Position numbers and translations under genes: made by a program
Notes under the pieces: model-generated
Seen by the model: the letters and a program-made list of their open reading frames with translations, nothing else
The model's database searches: none
What the model was told of the DNA's origin: nothing
Assembly (NCBI GenBank): GCA_964501315.1
Contig: CAZCSO010000001.1
Span: 1-64,000, forward strand
Origin: UBA5603 sp964501315
GTDB taxonomy: Bacteria > Bacillota_I > Bacilli_A > Izemoplasmatales > Hujiaoplasmataceae
Direction of reading: 5' to 3'
DNA: 64,000 nt
Part shown: piece after piece, positions 41,645 to 50,695 of the stretch
Position numbering within the stretch: position 1 is the first letter of the stretch
Layout of the letters: each line of letters starts with the position of its first letter

Positions 41645-42910
41645 TTAATCCTCCAAAAACGAAATCATACCACCTAGTTTTTGATAGTCTTCAAAAAAGC
41701 TTGGATAGGATTTCGAAACTGCTTCCGCGTGATGAATAATGAGCGGTGATTTTGCTCGTATTGCGGCGATTGCCAATGCCATTACAATTCGGTGATCGCC
41801 GTAAGAATCATAATGACCACCTTCAATCAAAGAAGTCCCTTTGATTTGAAGGGACGAATCACCCATCACCGATTCGACCCCCATTTTTTCTAGGGTTTCG
41901 TACATGGCTAATAATCGATTTGATTCTTTATACTTCAATCGCTGTGCATTGACCAATGTTGTATAACCTTCTGAAAAAGCGGCTAAAATTGCCAATATAG
42001 GGCCAATGTCGGGCGATTGACTTAAGTCAATCGTAGACCCAAAAGTGGTCGAATAATGGAATGTGATTCGTTGATCGTTCCAATCAAAACTACCATTCAT
42101 GTCGTTAACAAAATCCAAGATTCGACGGTCGGGTTGTAACGATTGTCGGATCATATTTTGACAGGTTATGTCGCCACCCAACAAACCAGCAACGCCAAAG
42201 AATGCCATTTGCGAATAATCCCCTTCAATGGTTATGTGTGCAGCGGTATAGTGTTGATTACCGGGTATTAAATAGCGATTATTTTCTTGAATAACCTTAA
42301 CCCCAAAACGAGCCAACATATCAATGGTCATTTCGATGTAATCTCGTGATTCTAACTCCCCCTCGATTTCAATGACGGAGTCATCTTTGAGCAACGGAAG
42401 TGCAAACATCAAACCTGAAAAAAATTGGCTGGAGATATTTCCGGGGATACGGTATAAACCGCAGGATAAATTGCCATTGATAATAATCGATTTCTCATTT
42501 TGAGCGTAGTACAAACCCCGTTCTGAAAACAATTTTTCATAAACTAACATAGGGCGCTTGAATAAAGTGGGTTTGCCCGTCATGACGATTTTATGTTTTG
42601 AAAGTGATAACAACGGAATCAAAAAACGAATGGTTGATCCTGATTCGTTACAATCGATGATGTTATCGTCAGCCACTTGAATTTTATTGACGCCATGGAT
42701 AACAAGTTGACGATTGTTTTGGGTTATTTTGACACCGATTTTTTCCATTGCGGCAATCGTGGCGACCACATCTTCATTCATGGTGATGTTGTTAATAACA
42801 CTTTTCCCTTTGGATAAAGAAGCAGCGATAATGGCTCGATGCGACTGACTTTTGGATGGGGGAATGACGACGCTTCCGGATAGGCGTCTAGGATGAATCA
42901 ATACATTCAT
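41645..42910 (-). CDS. aroA: EPSP synthase
   Basis: Joins shikimate 3-phosphate with PEP. PPSKSQSHRAIIAASL, NESGSTIRFLIPLLSL, and LKYKESNRLLAM with YGDHRIVMAL are seen. The glyphosate-site segment reads CNESGSTIRF in place of the class I consensus NAGTAMRP, so it looks like a non-class-I, possibly tolerant, form. 421 residues; overlaps tyrA by four bases. Confidence 0.95.
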   Translation of the reverse strand: MNVLIHPRRLSGSVVIPPSKSQSHRAIIAASLSKGKSVINNITMNEDVVATIAAMEKIGVKITQNNRQLVIHGVNKIQVADDNIIDCNESGSTIRFLIPLLSLSKHKIVMTGKPTLFKRPMLVYEKLFSERGLYYAQNEKSIIINGNLSCGLYRIPGNISSQFFSGLMFALPLLKDDSVIEIEGELESRDYIEMTIDMLARFGVKVIQENNRYLIPGNQHYTAAHITIEGDYSQMAFFGVAGLLGGDITCQNMIRQSLQPDRRILDFVNDMNGSFDWNDQRITFHYSTTFGSTIDLSQSPDIGPILAILAAFSEGYTTLVNAQRLKYKESNRLLAMYETLEKMGVESVMGDSSLQIKGTSLIEGGHYDSYGDHRIVMALAIAAIRAKSPLIIHHAEAVSKSYPSFFEDYQKLGGMISFLED

Positions 42911-43749
42911 TCGTTAACCTCTTTCTCCAAACTCATTCGATTCGCTTTTGCTGCTTCCATGAGCTGAATTAATTTTTTTTCATCATCATTTTTTATGGCT
43001 TCTTCAAATTGTGTGAGCGATGTTTTAAACGCTTCAATTTTATCCAATAAATGTTGTTTGTTATGCAAAAACAAATCGCTCCATAACGTGGTATTTATCA
43101 TCGCAATACGCGTTAAATCACGGTAAGAATCACCGATGAAGTTGGCTGTATCAAACGATTGATCATCGCTGTGCACCAATGCAAGCGACAACACGTGCGT
43201 CAATTGCGATGTATACGCAATAATCGTATCGTGTTTTTCAGGACTTAAGTACGAAATATGTGAAAATCCCATTTCGCGTGCCAAAAGGTCCGCTAAATCC
43301 AAGTGCTCGTTTTGATTGTAATCCATCGGACAGATGACGTAATTGGCGTGAGTGAAAATTGATGCAGTCGAAGCGCCGACGCCAATCTTTTCTCTGCCTG
43401 CAATTGGATGGGTAAAAATCAAATCAAATTCATACGGTATTTTCTTGATTCGACGAATCAATTCTGATTTAATTCCAGAAATTTCAATTAATACGATCGT
43501 TTTGGGGATTTCATGATAATGATCACGAATAAAACTGACCAGCGTTTGTGGGTACAAGCATAAATAGACGACCTCAACTTCGTCGAAAAAAGGAGCTAAT
43601 TTTGTATAGCCTTGATGAATGATATGGTGGTTTTTAGCGTACTCAATGGCATCGGGATTCAGGTCATAACCAATCAACGTATGATGAGCATTTAATGCTT
43701 TGGCAATACTACCGCCCATCAATCCTAAACCAATTATTCCAATGTTCAT
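42907..43749 (-). CDS. tyrA: prephenate dehydrogenase
   Basis: NAD(P)-dependent conversion of prephenate to hydroxyphenylpyruvate for tyrosine. Rossmann loop GIIGLGLMGGSIAKAL, FTHPIAGREKIGVGAS with catalytic His, and a helical dimer domain. 280 residues, with no chorismate mutase or ACT domain. First gene of the seven-gene aromatic operon. Confidence 0.94.
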   Translation of the reverse strand: MNIGIIGLGLMGGSIAKALNAHHTLIGYDLNPDAIEYAKNHHIIHQGYTKLAPFFDEVEVVYLCLYPQTLVSFIRDHYHEIPKTIVLIEISGIKSELIRRIKKIPYEFDLIFTHPIAGREKIGVGASTASIFTHANYVICPMDYNQNEHLDLADLLAREMGFSHISYLSPEKHDTIIAYTSQLTHVLSLALVHSDDQSFDTANFIGDSYRDLTRIAMINTTLWSDLFLHNKQHLLDKIEAFKTSLTQFEEAIKNDDEKKLIQLMEAAKANRMSLEKEVNE

Positions 43750-43977
43750 ATCATCACCCCTTGTTTTTATTATATTATTTTATCACAAAATAGTCTTTCA
43801 TATACTGCTTTTATTATATTTGCTATAACCCGCCTTTATGAAACCGAAATTATCATGGTTTCCGTCCGATTTTTTCTTTTTATCACTCAAATCTTGTGAT
43901 ATAATGAATTCGATGAATTCACCCTTTTCTTTCACGTTAAATCAGTCACCAAAATGAACCTAATGGAGGTTTTGACC
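43750..43977. promoter_or_regulatory. divergent control region tyrA operon / folD
   Basis: For folD an extended -10 TGATATAAT ends at 43905. For the tyrA operon two TATAAT boxes occur on the minus strand without strong -35 boxes; the better pair is TTCATA-18-TATAAT about 65 bases upstream of tyrA. A small hairpin GAAACC/GGTTTC lies at 43840-43862. No T-box or riboswitch is recognisable, so how the aromatic operon is controlled is unclear. Confidence 0.5.
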
Positions 43978-44835
43978 ATGGCAAACCTGTTAGATGGAAA
44001 AGCATTAGCGCTTCTCTTAAGAGAAACCATTAAAAAAGAAGTTGATGCATTAGTTCAAACCAACGCCGTTCAACCACACTTGGCAGTGATTTTGGTCGGT
44101 GAAAATCCAGCCAGTCAATCCTATGTCCGAGGCAAAGAAAATGCATGCAAAAAGGCGGGTATCTTAAGCACAGTCGTTCGTGTACCCGATACGATTTCAG
44201 AACTGGAATTACTTGAGATTATCGATCGATTGAACGACGACACGACCGTACATGGTATTTTATTGCAATTACCGATCCCCAAACATCTCGATTCTGAAAA
44301 AATCATTAATCGAATTCGCTCTGAAAAAGACGTAGACGGCTTCACCAACCAAAACGTCGCACATTTAACCAACGGCAAACCGTATTTGGTTCCTTGCACT
44401 CCGTTAGGAATTATGCGAATTTTAGAACATTATCAAATTCCCATTCAAGGCAAACACTGCGTTGTTATCGGAAGAAGTTTAATTGTCGGAAAACCGATGG
44501 CTTCGCTCCTTCTCAACGCCAATGGGACCGTGACCATTTGCCACAGTAAAACACCGGATTTGATGGACGTTGCCAAAACAGCCGATATCTTGGTTGTGGC
44601 AATGGGCAAACCCAAAATGATTGATGGACGTTACGTTAAACCCGGTGCTACCGTTATCGACGTTGGTATTTCCAAAGTTGACGACGTTATCGTCGGTGAC
44701 GTTGATTTTGATTCTGCAGAAGCGATGGCGGAGTATATTACTCCCGTACCCGGTGGAGTAGGACCGATGACCATTGCTTGTTTATTGGAAAACACGTTAA
44801 CGTGCTACAAAGAATTGGTTGGTAAACAATCATGA
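43978..44835 (+). CDS. folD: methylenetetrahydrofolate dehydrogenase/cyclohydrolase
   Basis: Bifunctional one-carbon enzyme producing 10-formyl-THF for purine synthesis. Motifs: VILVGENPASQSYVRGKENACKKAGI, GILLQLPIPKHL, PCTPLGIMRIL, VVIGRSLIVGKPMA and PVPGGVGPMTIACL. GGAGG precedes the ATG at 43978; the frame opens eight codons earlier without a site. 285 residues; the stop overlaps purB (ATGA). Confidence 0.97.
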   Translation: MANLLDGKALALLLRETIKKEVDALVQTNAVQPHLAVILVGENPASQSYVRGKENACKKAGILSTVVRVPDTISELELLEIIDRLNDDTTVHGILLQLPIPKHLDSEKIINRIRSEKDVDGFTNQNVAHLTNGKPYLVPCTPLGIMRILEHYQIPIQGKHCVVIGRSLIVGKPMASLLLNANGTVTICHSKTPDLMDVAKTADILVVAMGKPKMIDGRYVKPGATVIDVGISKVDDVIVGDVDFDSAEAMAEYITPVPGGVGPMTIACLLENTLTCYKELVGKQS

Positions 44836-46148
44836 TTGATCGATACTCGCGACCCGAAATGAAATCAATTTGGAGCGAACAATCCAAATTTGATGCATAT
44901 TTAAAAATTGAACTATTAAATGCCGAAGCACTTCACCATCAAGGAATTGTGACGAAAGATGAGTTGGATGCTCTTAAAAGAGACGCATCTTTTTCATTAT
45001 CACGAATCAAAGAAATAGAACAAGAAACCAAACACGATGTCATTGCCTTCACACGAGCGGTGTCTGAATCGCTACAAGCAGAAAAACGGTTCATTCATTA
45101 TGGATTAACCTCGACGGATGTCGTCGATACAGCCAATGGGTATTTATTAAAACAAGCCAATCAGCTACTCAAAAACGATTTGAATGAATTTTCTGCCATG
45201 TTAAAGAAAAATGCTTATCGATATCAATCCACTTTTTGTATTGGACGGACTCATGGAATCCACGCAGACATCACCGTATTTGGTTTGAAATGGGCGTTAT
45301 GGTATGATGAGTTTCAACGACACATACGTCGATTTGAGGCAACTTGCCGCGACGTAGAATGTGGTAAAATCAGCGGCGCTGTTGGAAATTATGCTTTTAC
45401 TGATCCGTTTGTTGAAACCTACGTGATGGATCAGTTGGGTTTGCGCAAAGCGAACATCTCTACACAAACACTTCAACGCGATCGACACGCCTATTATCTT
45501 TCTGTTATTGCGTTAATCGGCGCTACCATGGAAAAAATCGCTACCGAAATCCGTCATCTTCAACGTACCGAAGTATCGGAAGTATCGGAATACTTCACAC
45601 TGGGTCAAAAAGGATCCTCTGCCATGCCACATAAGCAAAATCCCATTACGTCAGAAAACATAACGGGATTGGCTCGGATTTTAAGAAGTTACGTAACGCC
45701 CGCTTTGGAAGATGTGTCACTATGGCATGAACGTGACATATCACACTCGAGCGTTGAACGCATTATTTTACCGGATGCGACCACCGTATTGGATTATATG
45801 CTTAATCGGTATCAGTCCACATTAGAACGATTGTTGGTATACCCTGAACGGATGTTAAAAAACATTCAATTGACCAACGGTGTTATTTTTTCACAGCGTG
45901 TTTTGCAAGCGTTAATTGACAAAGGACTATCGCGAGAAGAAGCCTATGATTTTATCCAACCCTATGCACTCGAAGCCTATCAATCTAGTCAGTCGTTTAA
46001 AGCACTGTTAGAAGGTACCTCGTTTATAAAAGCCCATTTTTCAAAAGAAGAATTTGATGATTTGTTCACACTCGATTTTTATCAACGACATGTAAAAGAA
46101 ATATACAGCCAAGTGTTTGGTAACGAGGATAGCTATGACCAAGTATAA
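44832..46148 (+). CDS. purB: adenylosuccinate lyase
   Basis: Acts twice in purine synthesis, including the step after PurA. Fumarase-superfamily motifs TSTDVVDTA, GRTHGIHADITVFG and the signature GSSAMPHKQNPITSE are present; 438 residues. Overlaps folD by four and patB by 14 bases, so folate and purine genes are coupled. Confidence 0.97.
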   Translation: MIDRYSRPEMKSIWSEQSKFDAYLKIELLNAEALHHQGIVTKDELDALKRDASFSLSRIKEIEQETKHDVIAFTRAVSESLQAEKRFIHYGLTSTDVVDTANGYLLKQANQLLKNDLNEFSAMLKKNAYRYQSTFCIGRTHGIHADITVFGLKWALWYDEFQRHIRRFEATCRDVECGKISGAVGNYAFTDPFVETYVMDQLGLRKANISTQTLQRDRHAYYLSVIALIGATMEKIATEIRHLQRTEVSEVSEYFTLGQKGSSAMPHKQNPITSENITGLARILRSYVTPALEDVSLWHERDISHSSVERIILPDATTVLDYMLNRYQSTLERLLVYPERMLKNIQLTNGVIFSQRVLQALIDKGLSREEAYDFIQPYALEAYQSSQSFKALLEGTSFIKAHFSKEEFDDLFTLDFYQRHVKEIYSQVFGNEDSYDQV

Positions 46149-47298
46149 CTTCGATGAGATTATTTGCAGAAACAATACCTTTAGTGTTAAAAACGATTTT
46201 TGTCCCGAAAAAGATATGATTTCCATGTGGGTAGCGGATATGGATTTTGCCGTTGCTCCTCCGATTCTTGAAGCGATTCGATGTCGTGCCAATCATCCGA
46301 TATTCGGTTACTCCTATATCCCAGATTCTTTTTTTGAAACGGTCAGCAACTGGTACGAAAAACGACATCATTATGTCTATGATCCGAAACAACTGATTCC
46401 GTTCTGTGGGGTTGTTTCTGCGTTATCGGTTATTTTGTTATCGTTGACCCAAGAGGGTGACGTTGTCACGCTTCAAGCGCCTACCTATATGAATTTTCCA
46501 CCGGCAATTACCGGTATTAATCGAAAAATAGTTTACAACCAACTCATCAATCGAAACAACCATTATGAAATCGATTTTGATGATTTAGAGCGTTGTCTTA
46601 GTCAATCCAAGGTCTTTGTTCATTGCTCTCCTCATAATCCTACAGGACGTGTTTGGACGTTATCTGAACAAAAACGAATCGCAGAACTTTGTGAGAAATA
46701 TCATGTATTGGTCATCAGTGATGAAATTCATTCCGATTTAATTATGCCGGGATTTTCGCACATACCGTTCATGTCGGTTTCTCACCTTGCGCCTAGCTAT
46801 ACCATCACCACCATCTCTGCGACCAAAACATTCAATTTGGCACATAACGGAATGGCGTTTATGGCACCGGGGAATCCCATTCATTACGAGAAAATTAAGC
46901 ACGTTATTGAATCGATGCATCTTGGCTCAATGAATATCTTCGCGATGACCGCGGTCAAAGCGGCCTACGAATCCGGAGAAGATTGGCTCGATTCCATGTT
47001 AAAGTATGTTTATGATAACTATCGTTTTGTGAAAGAACGGTTTGAAAAAACCATGAAACGGATTGTGGTTAACCCATTAGAAGGAACGTATCTAGTGTGG
47101 TTGGATTGTCGCAATCTTGACCAGTCCGTCGTTGATTTTTTTGAAACCAACGGACGAGTATATGGTGAAGACGGCATTCTTTTCGGACCTGCCGGAGAAA
47201 AGTATTACCGTATGAACATTGCAACCTCGCGATTGGTGCTTGAAGACGTAGTGAATCGTCTTGAGACCACCTATCGACGATTATATAAAGGAGAATGA
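46135..47298 (+). CDS. patB: PatB/MalY-type aminotransferase-fold C-S lyase
   Basis: PLP enzyme of 387 residues with the family opening MWVADMDFAVAPPILEA, HNPTGRVW, SDEIHSDLI and the PLP lysine in TISATKTFNLAHNG. These enzymes split cystathionine to homocysteine or act as aminotransferases. The start at 46135 has GAGGA upstream and overlaps the purB end by 14 bases. Ends with TGA directly joined to the next ATG. Confidence 0.9.
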   Translation: MTKYNFDEIICRNNTFSVKNDFCPEKDMISMWVADMDFAVAPPILEAIRCRANHPIFGYSYIPDSFFETVSNWYEKRHHYVYDPKQLIPFCGVVSALSVILLSLTQEGDVVTLQAPTYMNFPPAITGINRKIVYNQLINRNNHYEIDFDDLERCLSQSKVFVHCSPHNPTGRVWTLSEQKRIAELCEKYHVLVISDEIHSDLIMPGFSHIPFMSVSHLAPSYTITTISATKTFNLAHNGMAFMAPGNPIHYEKIKHVIESMHLGSMNIFAMTAVKAAYESGEDWLDSMLKYVYDNYRFVKERFEKTMKRIVVNPLEGTYLVWLDCRNLDQSVVDFFETNGRVYGEDGILFGPAGEKYYRMNIATSRLVLEDVVNRLETTYRRLYKGE

Positions 47299-49248
47299 AT
47301 GAAGAATCGACTTATCAAACCCATCCTTCTTATAATTACAGGCATTGCATGCTTGTTTTTTGCTATGCCGACGGTGTTTGCAGATGTCGATAAAACCGCA
47401 TTAATTTCCGAACGAAACAACATTCAATCCATTCTCAATGATCATGATCTTTATTTTGCAGAATCGTATGAGGCATTTGAAGCGGATTTGACCGCCATCG
47501 GCGGAATCGCTTATGTCGATTCGGTGATTGCCGATGAATTAGCCACTCAAATTATGATTGATGATTTGACCAATCAACTCATCCAACTTCAAAACCAACT
47601 AATCACGCATCTACTTCATGCACAAATGGATTTGCTTTATGCTGCCGCAAAAGCAACACCCCATCCAGAATCAACCTTACGATCGCTAGTGCTATATAAT
47701 GACGAACTCGACCGAATTGGTGATATTCTCAATGATCCCCGAGCCGGCGATGAAGCGATTGCGGTGTTGGACACCGATCTAACGAACGCACTGGATTTGC
47801 TCATCTTACTGGGGGATAGAACGAATCTAATTTCATCCTATCAAGAAGTCCAAACACTTGCCTTATCAGATGGACACGACTACACACCTAACTCGTTTTC
47901 GCTATTTTTATCCGCTTATTCAGCTTTTACACTAACGGATATTGACGGGTACTCCATGACCGTCGATGAAATCGCGAATTTTAGCGATGCCAGTGTGGAT
48001 GAAGTGGCCGCTGCCGAAGCAGAAATATCCGTTGCGCTTTCTCTTCTTATCGATCGACCGGATTTAACACTTTTATCTTCGCAATATCAAACGGCCGATT
48101 CAAAAGACCTTTCACCGTATACGCCTAATTCAATTACAGAATATGAAGTGACTTTAGCAGAAGTCCTGAGCGTCATCAATAATCCCAATTCGGAACAATC
48201 TGATGTTGATCAGGCACTAGCATTATTATCAACAATTGATAATCAATTGGTTCTTTTAGCTGACAAAGCGGATTTAATCTATTCTAATAAAGCTGCTTCC
48301 ATTGCTTACTATGAAGAGCGGAACAGGTATACCGAAACATCGCATGAACTATTCCGTCAAGCCGTTCTTTCCTACGGGGCCTATCAGACGGTTCAACTAC
48401 TGATTGACGATCCGAACGCTACTCAAGCGAGTGTTGATGCAATGACTTTGACCATTGTTTCTGCCATTGATTTGTTGGTTTTTCGAGCCGATACCACGTT
48501 GTTTGAAACATTTTTGGATGAATTGGATTCGATTGATTTATCACCCTATACACCCAATTCAACCGCTCTGTTTATAACCGAAAAAGAGCGACTCGAAGCC
48601 ATCGCATCGAGCCAAAATATTGACGACGATATGCTTGCGATTGCATGGGTTGATTATCATTCGATAACATCTTTGTTAGTAGAGTTAACGGACAAATCAT
48701 CGTTAATCAATTTGATAGACGAACACCGAGATACCATTGAAAAAGGAAGTCATTATTACACTCAAACATCCTATGGGTTCTTACAAATTGTTTTGTCGGA
48801 AGCAGCCTCAGTTTTGAACGACCCCAACGTAACGTTACAAGACGTCGTCGATGTTGAAACGAAATTCTTATTAGCGATCGATCTGTTAGAATATCCTTTT
48901 AAGGAAATCGTCATTACCGAAGACAAAGATTCCATTAATCTTCAAAATTACGTCGTTATCGGCGATTCGTCGATTAGCGAGTACGTCGTTGAAGACCCTT
49001 CCATCATTACGGTTAGTGAATTAGGAATCATGCAAGGACATAACTATGGACGAACGACGGTTCGGATTGTATTGGAAAACGGTTTGTATGAAGAAGTGAG
49101 TGTTGTTGTTAAAGCCAAATTGACCTTAGCTACCTTTCTTGTGGTACTCTCTATACCGGTTGTATCCATCAGTTTAACAGGGATTTTATTGTCAAAGAAT
49201 ACAAAAGATGTTAAGATAATAAAGAAGCCTATAAAAAAACAAAAATAG
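47299..49248 (+). CDS. secreted, membrane-anchored protein of FIVAR-like repeats
   Basis: 649 residues. A signal peptide (about 1-28, ending FA|DV) is followed by some seven helical repeats of about 75 residues with a recurring pattern: YTPNSxxxF, a helix, NDPNATQxxVDxAxxxL, then AIDLLxxxADxT. This matches FIVAR-type modules of cell-surface proteins. Residues about 540-600 resemble a bacterial Ig-like domain, then a transmembrane segment (about 606-628) and a basic tail KIIKKPIKKQK. No LPXTG motif. No catalytic signature; a stalk or adhesin role is inferred. It starts directly at the patB stop, with GGAGA upstream, and is followed by a PspC-domain gene. Confidence 0.82.
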   Translation: MKNRLIKPILLIITGIACLFFAMPTVFADVDKTALISERNNIQSILNDHDLYFAESYEAFEADLTAIGGIAYVDSVIADELATQIMIDDLTNQLIQLQNQLITHLLHAQMDLLYAAAKATPHPESTLRSLVLYNDELDRIGDILNDPRAGDEAIAVLDTDLTNALDLLILLGDRTNLISSYQEVQTLALSDGHDYTPNSFSLFLSAYSAFTLTDIDGYSMTVDEIANFSDASVDEVAAAEAEISVALSLLIDRPDLTLLSSQYQTADSKDLSPYTPNSITEYEVTLAEVLSVINNPNSEQSDVDQALALLSTIDNQLVLLADKADLIYSNKAASIAYYEERNRYTETSHELFRQAVLSYGAYQTVQLLIDDPNATQASVDAMTLTIVSAIDLLVFRADTTLFETFLDELDSIDLSPYTPNSTALFITEKERLEAIASSQNIDDDMLAIAWVDYHSITSLLVELTDKSSLINLIDEHRDTIEKGSHYYTQTSYGFLQIVLSEAASVLNDPNVTLQDVVDVETKFLLAIDLLEYPFKEIVITEDKDSINLQNYVVIGDSSISEYVVEDPSIITVSELGIMQGHNYGRTTVRIVLENGLYEEVSVVVKAKLTLATFLVVLSIPVVSISLTGILLSKNTKDVKIIKKPIKKQK

Positions 49249-49267
49249 TCGTAAAGGAGACAAACCT

Positions 49268-49534
49268 ATGAGTACTAATAATCAACCCCGTAAACTTTAC
49301 CGGGATACAGAAAATCAAAAAATCTTTGGTGTTTGTGCCGGATTGGCCGACTATCTTCAAGCGGATGTTGGACTTATCCGCGTTATTTGGATTTTATTGG
49401 TTGTCTTAGGAGGAACGGGATTGTTAGCTTATATCATTATGGCCATCGTCATCGAACCCAAAAGTGTCGTTATGAAAAAACAAGAAACCGTCATTGATAA
49501 CGACGATCCGTTTGCAAAATACGATCAAAAATAA
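49268..49534 (+). CDS. PspC-domain membrane protein
   Basis: 88 residues; the PspC domain shows KLYRDTENQKIFGVCAGLADYL and a transmembrane segment VIWILLVVLGGTGLLAYIIMAIVI. PspC proteins respond to envelope stress. AAGGAG precedes the ATG. Last gene of folD-purB-patB-FIVAR-pspC. Confidence 0.92.
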   Translation: MSTNNQPRKLYRDTENQKIFGVCAGLADYLQADVGLIRVIWILLVVLGGTGLLAYIIMAIVIEPKSVVMKKQETVIDNDDPFAKYDQK

Positions 49535-49552
49535 TAACTAATCAAAGTTCTT

Positions 49553-49580
49553 AAAACCATCGATGCTTCGGTGGTTTTTT
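49553..49580 (+). terminator. terminator after pspC
   Basis: Stem AACCATC/GGTGGTT (one G-T pair) with a T run; separates the folD operon from the Pho genes. Confidence 0.85.
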
Positions 49581-49582
49581 TC

Positions 49583-49647
49583 TTTACGTTATCCTTACAT
49601 TTCTTTACATTTTTACGGTGGGTACCATCGTTTCTTTTTTTTATAAT
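49583..49647 (+). promoter_or_regulatory. pst promoter with PHO-box-like repeats
   Basis: TTAC cores recur at 49584, 49595, 49605 and 49613 (spacings 11, 10 and 8), reading TTTACG, CTTACA, TTTACA, TTTACG: close to the TT(A/T/C)ACA direct repeats bound by PhoP in Bacillus. A TATAAT follows at 49642-49647 with no -35, as expected for an activated promoter. Confidence 0.65.
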
Positions 49648-49684
49648 GAGAGTGTCAAAAATAGTAAAAATTAAGGAGAAATGT

Positions 49685-50626
49685 ATGAAAAAATTAGTTA
49701 CGATTATGATGTTATTATTAGCAGGGGTTTCGCTCGCTGCTTGCACAGATTCAACGACAACGATATCGGAGTTCGATACGTCTAAATCCATTAACGTTTA
49801 TACCCGAGACACCACATCGGGAACACGCACAGGATTCATGGAAGGCATTGATTTTGCGGAAGCCGCAACCAGTGATTCCGTATTAGTTGAAGGATACATT
49901 ATTAAAGATAATACCGGTATTCTTACAACCATTCAAATCGATGAATTTGGAATTGGTTACGTCTCATTGTCCAGTGTCAACGACGACGTCAAAGGACTTT
50001 CATTTAATGGTGTAGCCCCAACAGAAGCCAATGTTATTAACAACACCTATGGATTAAAACGTCCGTTCAATTGGATGATTCGTGAAGATGGGGACTACCC
50101 AAGTCAAGATGTAGAAGACATCGTTCATGCTTTTGTAGCATTCCTAGGAACGACCGATGGCGGTGATATTATTAACAATGAAGGCGCGATTGCTTTAGCC
50201 TCCTCAACAACCTGGGATTCCATTAAAGATCAACACACTGTATGTACTCAAGATAATTCTGATGTTACGGTTCGTTTTGGTGGATCCGATTCCATTCAAA
50301 AAGTAGCTCAGGCATTGACGGCTGCGTTCATGCCAAAATGCGGAAACTTTGTTGCCGAACACGATCATACCGGGTCGTCCGATGCTTACAAACGCACCAA
50401 TGATCCAGCAATCAAAGACACCTCTGTTGGCAAAGATGTTGGGTTTGCTTCTCGTAATTTCAGAAATGCAGAACTCGATGTTCCTGAATTACGTCGTGGT
50501 CAACTTGCCTGGGATGCCATTGTTGCCATCGTCAATGTAAACAATCCGTTAATGAATGTTACTCCGGAAGATTTGAAAAAAATCTATGACGGAACGTACA
50601 CGATTTGGTCTGATCTTCAAGGATAA
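49685..50626 (+). CDS. pstS: phosphate-binding lipoprotein PstS
   Basis: Periplasmic-type phosphate receptor tethered by lipid Cys20 (GVSLAAC). The mature protein has the phosphate-site motif YTRDTTSGTRTGF and IGYVSLSSV; 313 residues. An open frame extends 38 codons upstream through the promoter, but AAGGAG and the signal peptide place the start at 49685. Confidence 0.94.
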   Translation: MKKLVTIMMLLLAGVSLAACTDSTTTISEFDTSKSINVYTRDTTSGTRTGFMEGIDFAEAATSDSVLVEGYIIKDNTGILTTIQIDEFGIGYVSLSSVNDDVKGLSFNGVAPTEANVINNTYGLKRPFNWMIREDGDYPSQDVEDIVHAFVAFLGTTDGGDIINNEGAIALASSTTWDSIKDQHTVCTQDNSDVTVRFGGSDSIQKVAQALTAAFMPKCGNFVAEHDHTGSSDAYKRTNDPAIKDTSVGKDVGFASRNFRNAELDVPELRRGQLAWDAIVAIVNVNNPLMNVTPEDLKKIYDGTYTIWSDLQG

Positions 50627-50649
50627 TTTTTACACAGTTTCGTGATTAT

Positions 50650-50673
50650 AAAGAACCTTTATCGGTTCTTTTT
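50650..50673 (+). terminator. attenuating hairpin between pstS and pstC
   Basis: Stem AAAGAACC/GGTTCTTT followed by a short T run. It could let part of the transcripts end after pstS, giving more receptor than permease. Confidence 0.65.
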
Positions 50674-50695
50674 CCACGCTTGAGGAGGGACTCTA

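Noticed and set aside
43840..43862. possible terminator hairpin GAAACC/GGTTTC
   Set aside because: Short stem, not followed directly by a T run on either strand.
49571..49684. 38-codon upstream extension of PstS
   Set aside because: It covers the terminator end, PHO-like repeats and -10 box; the lipoprotein signal begins at 49685.
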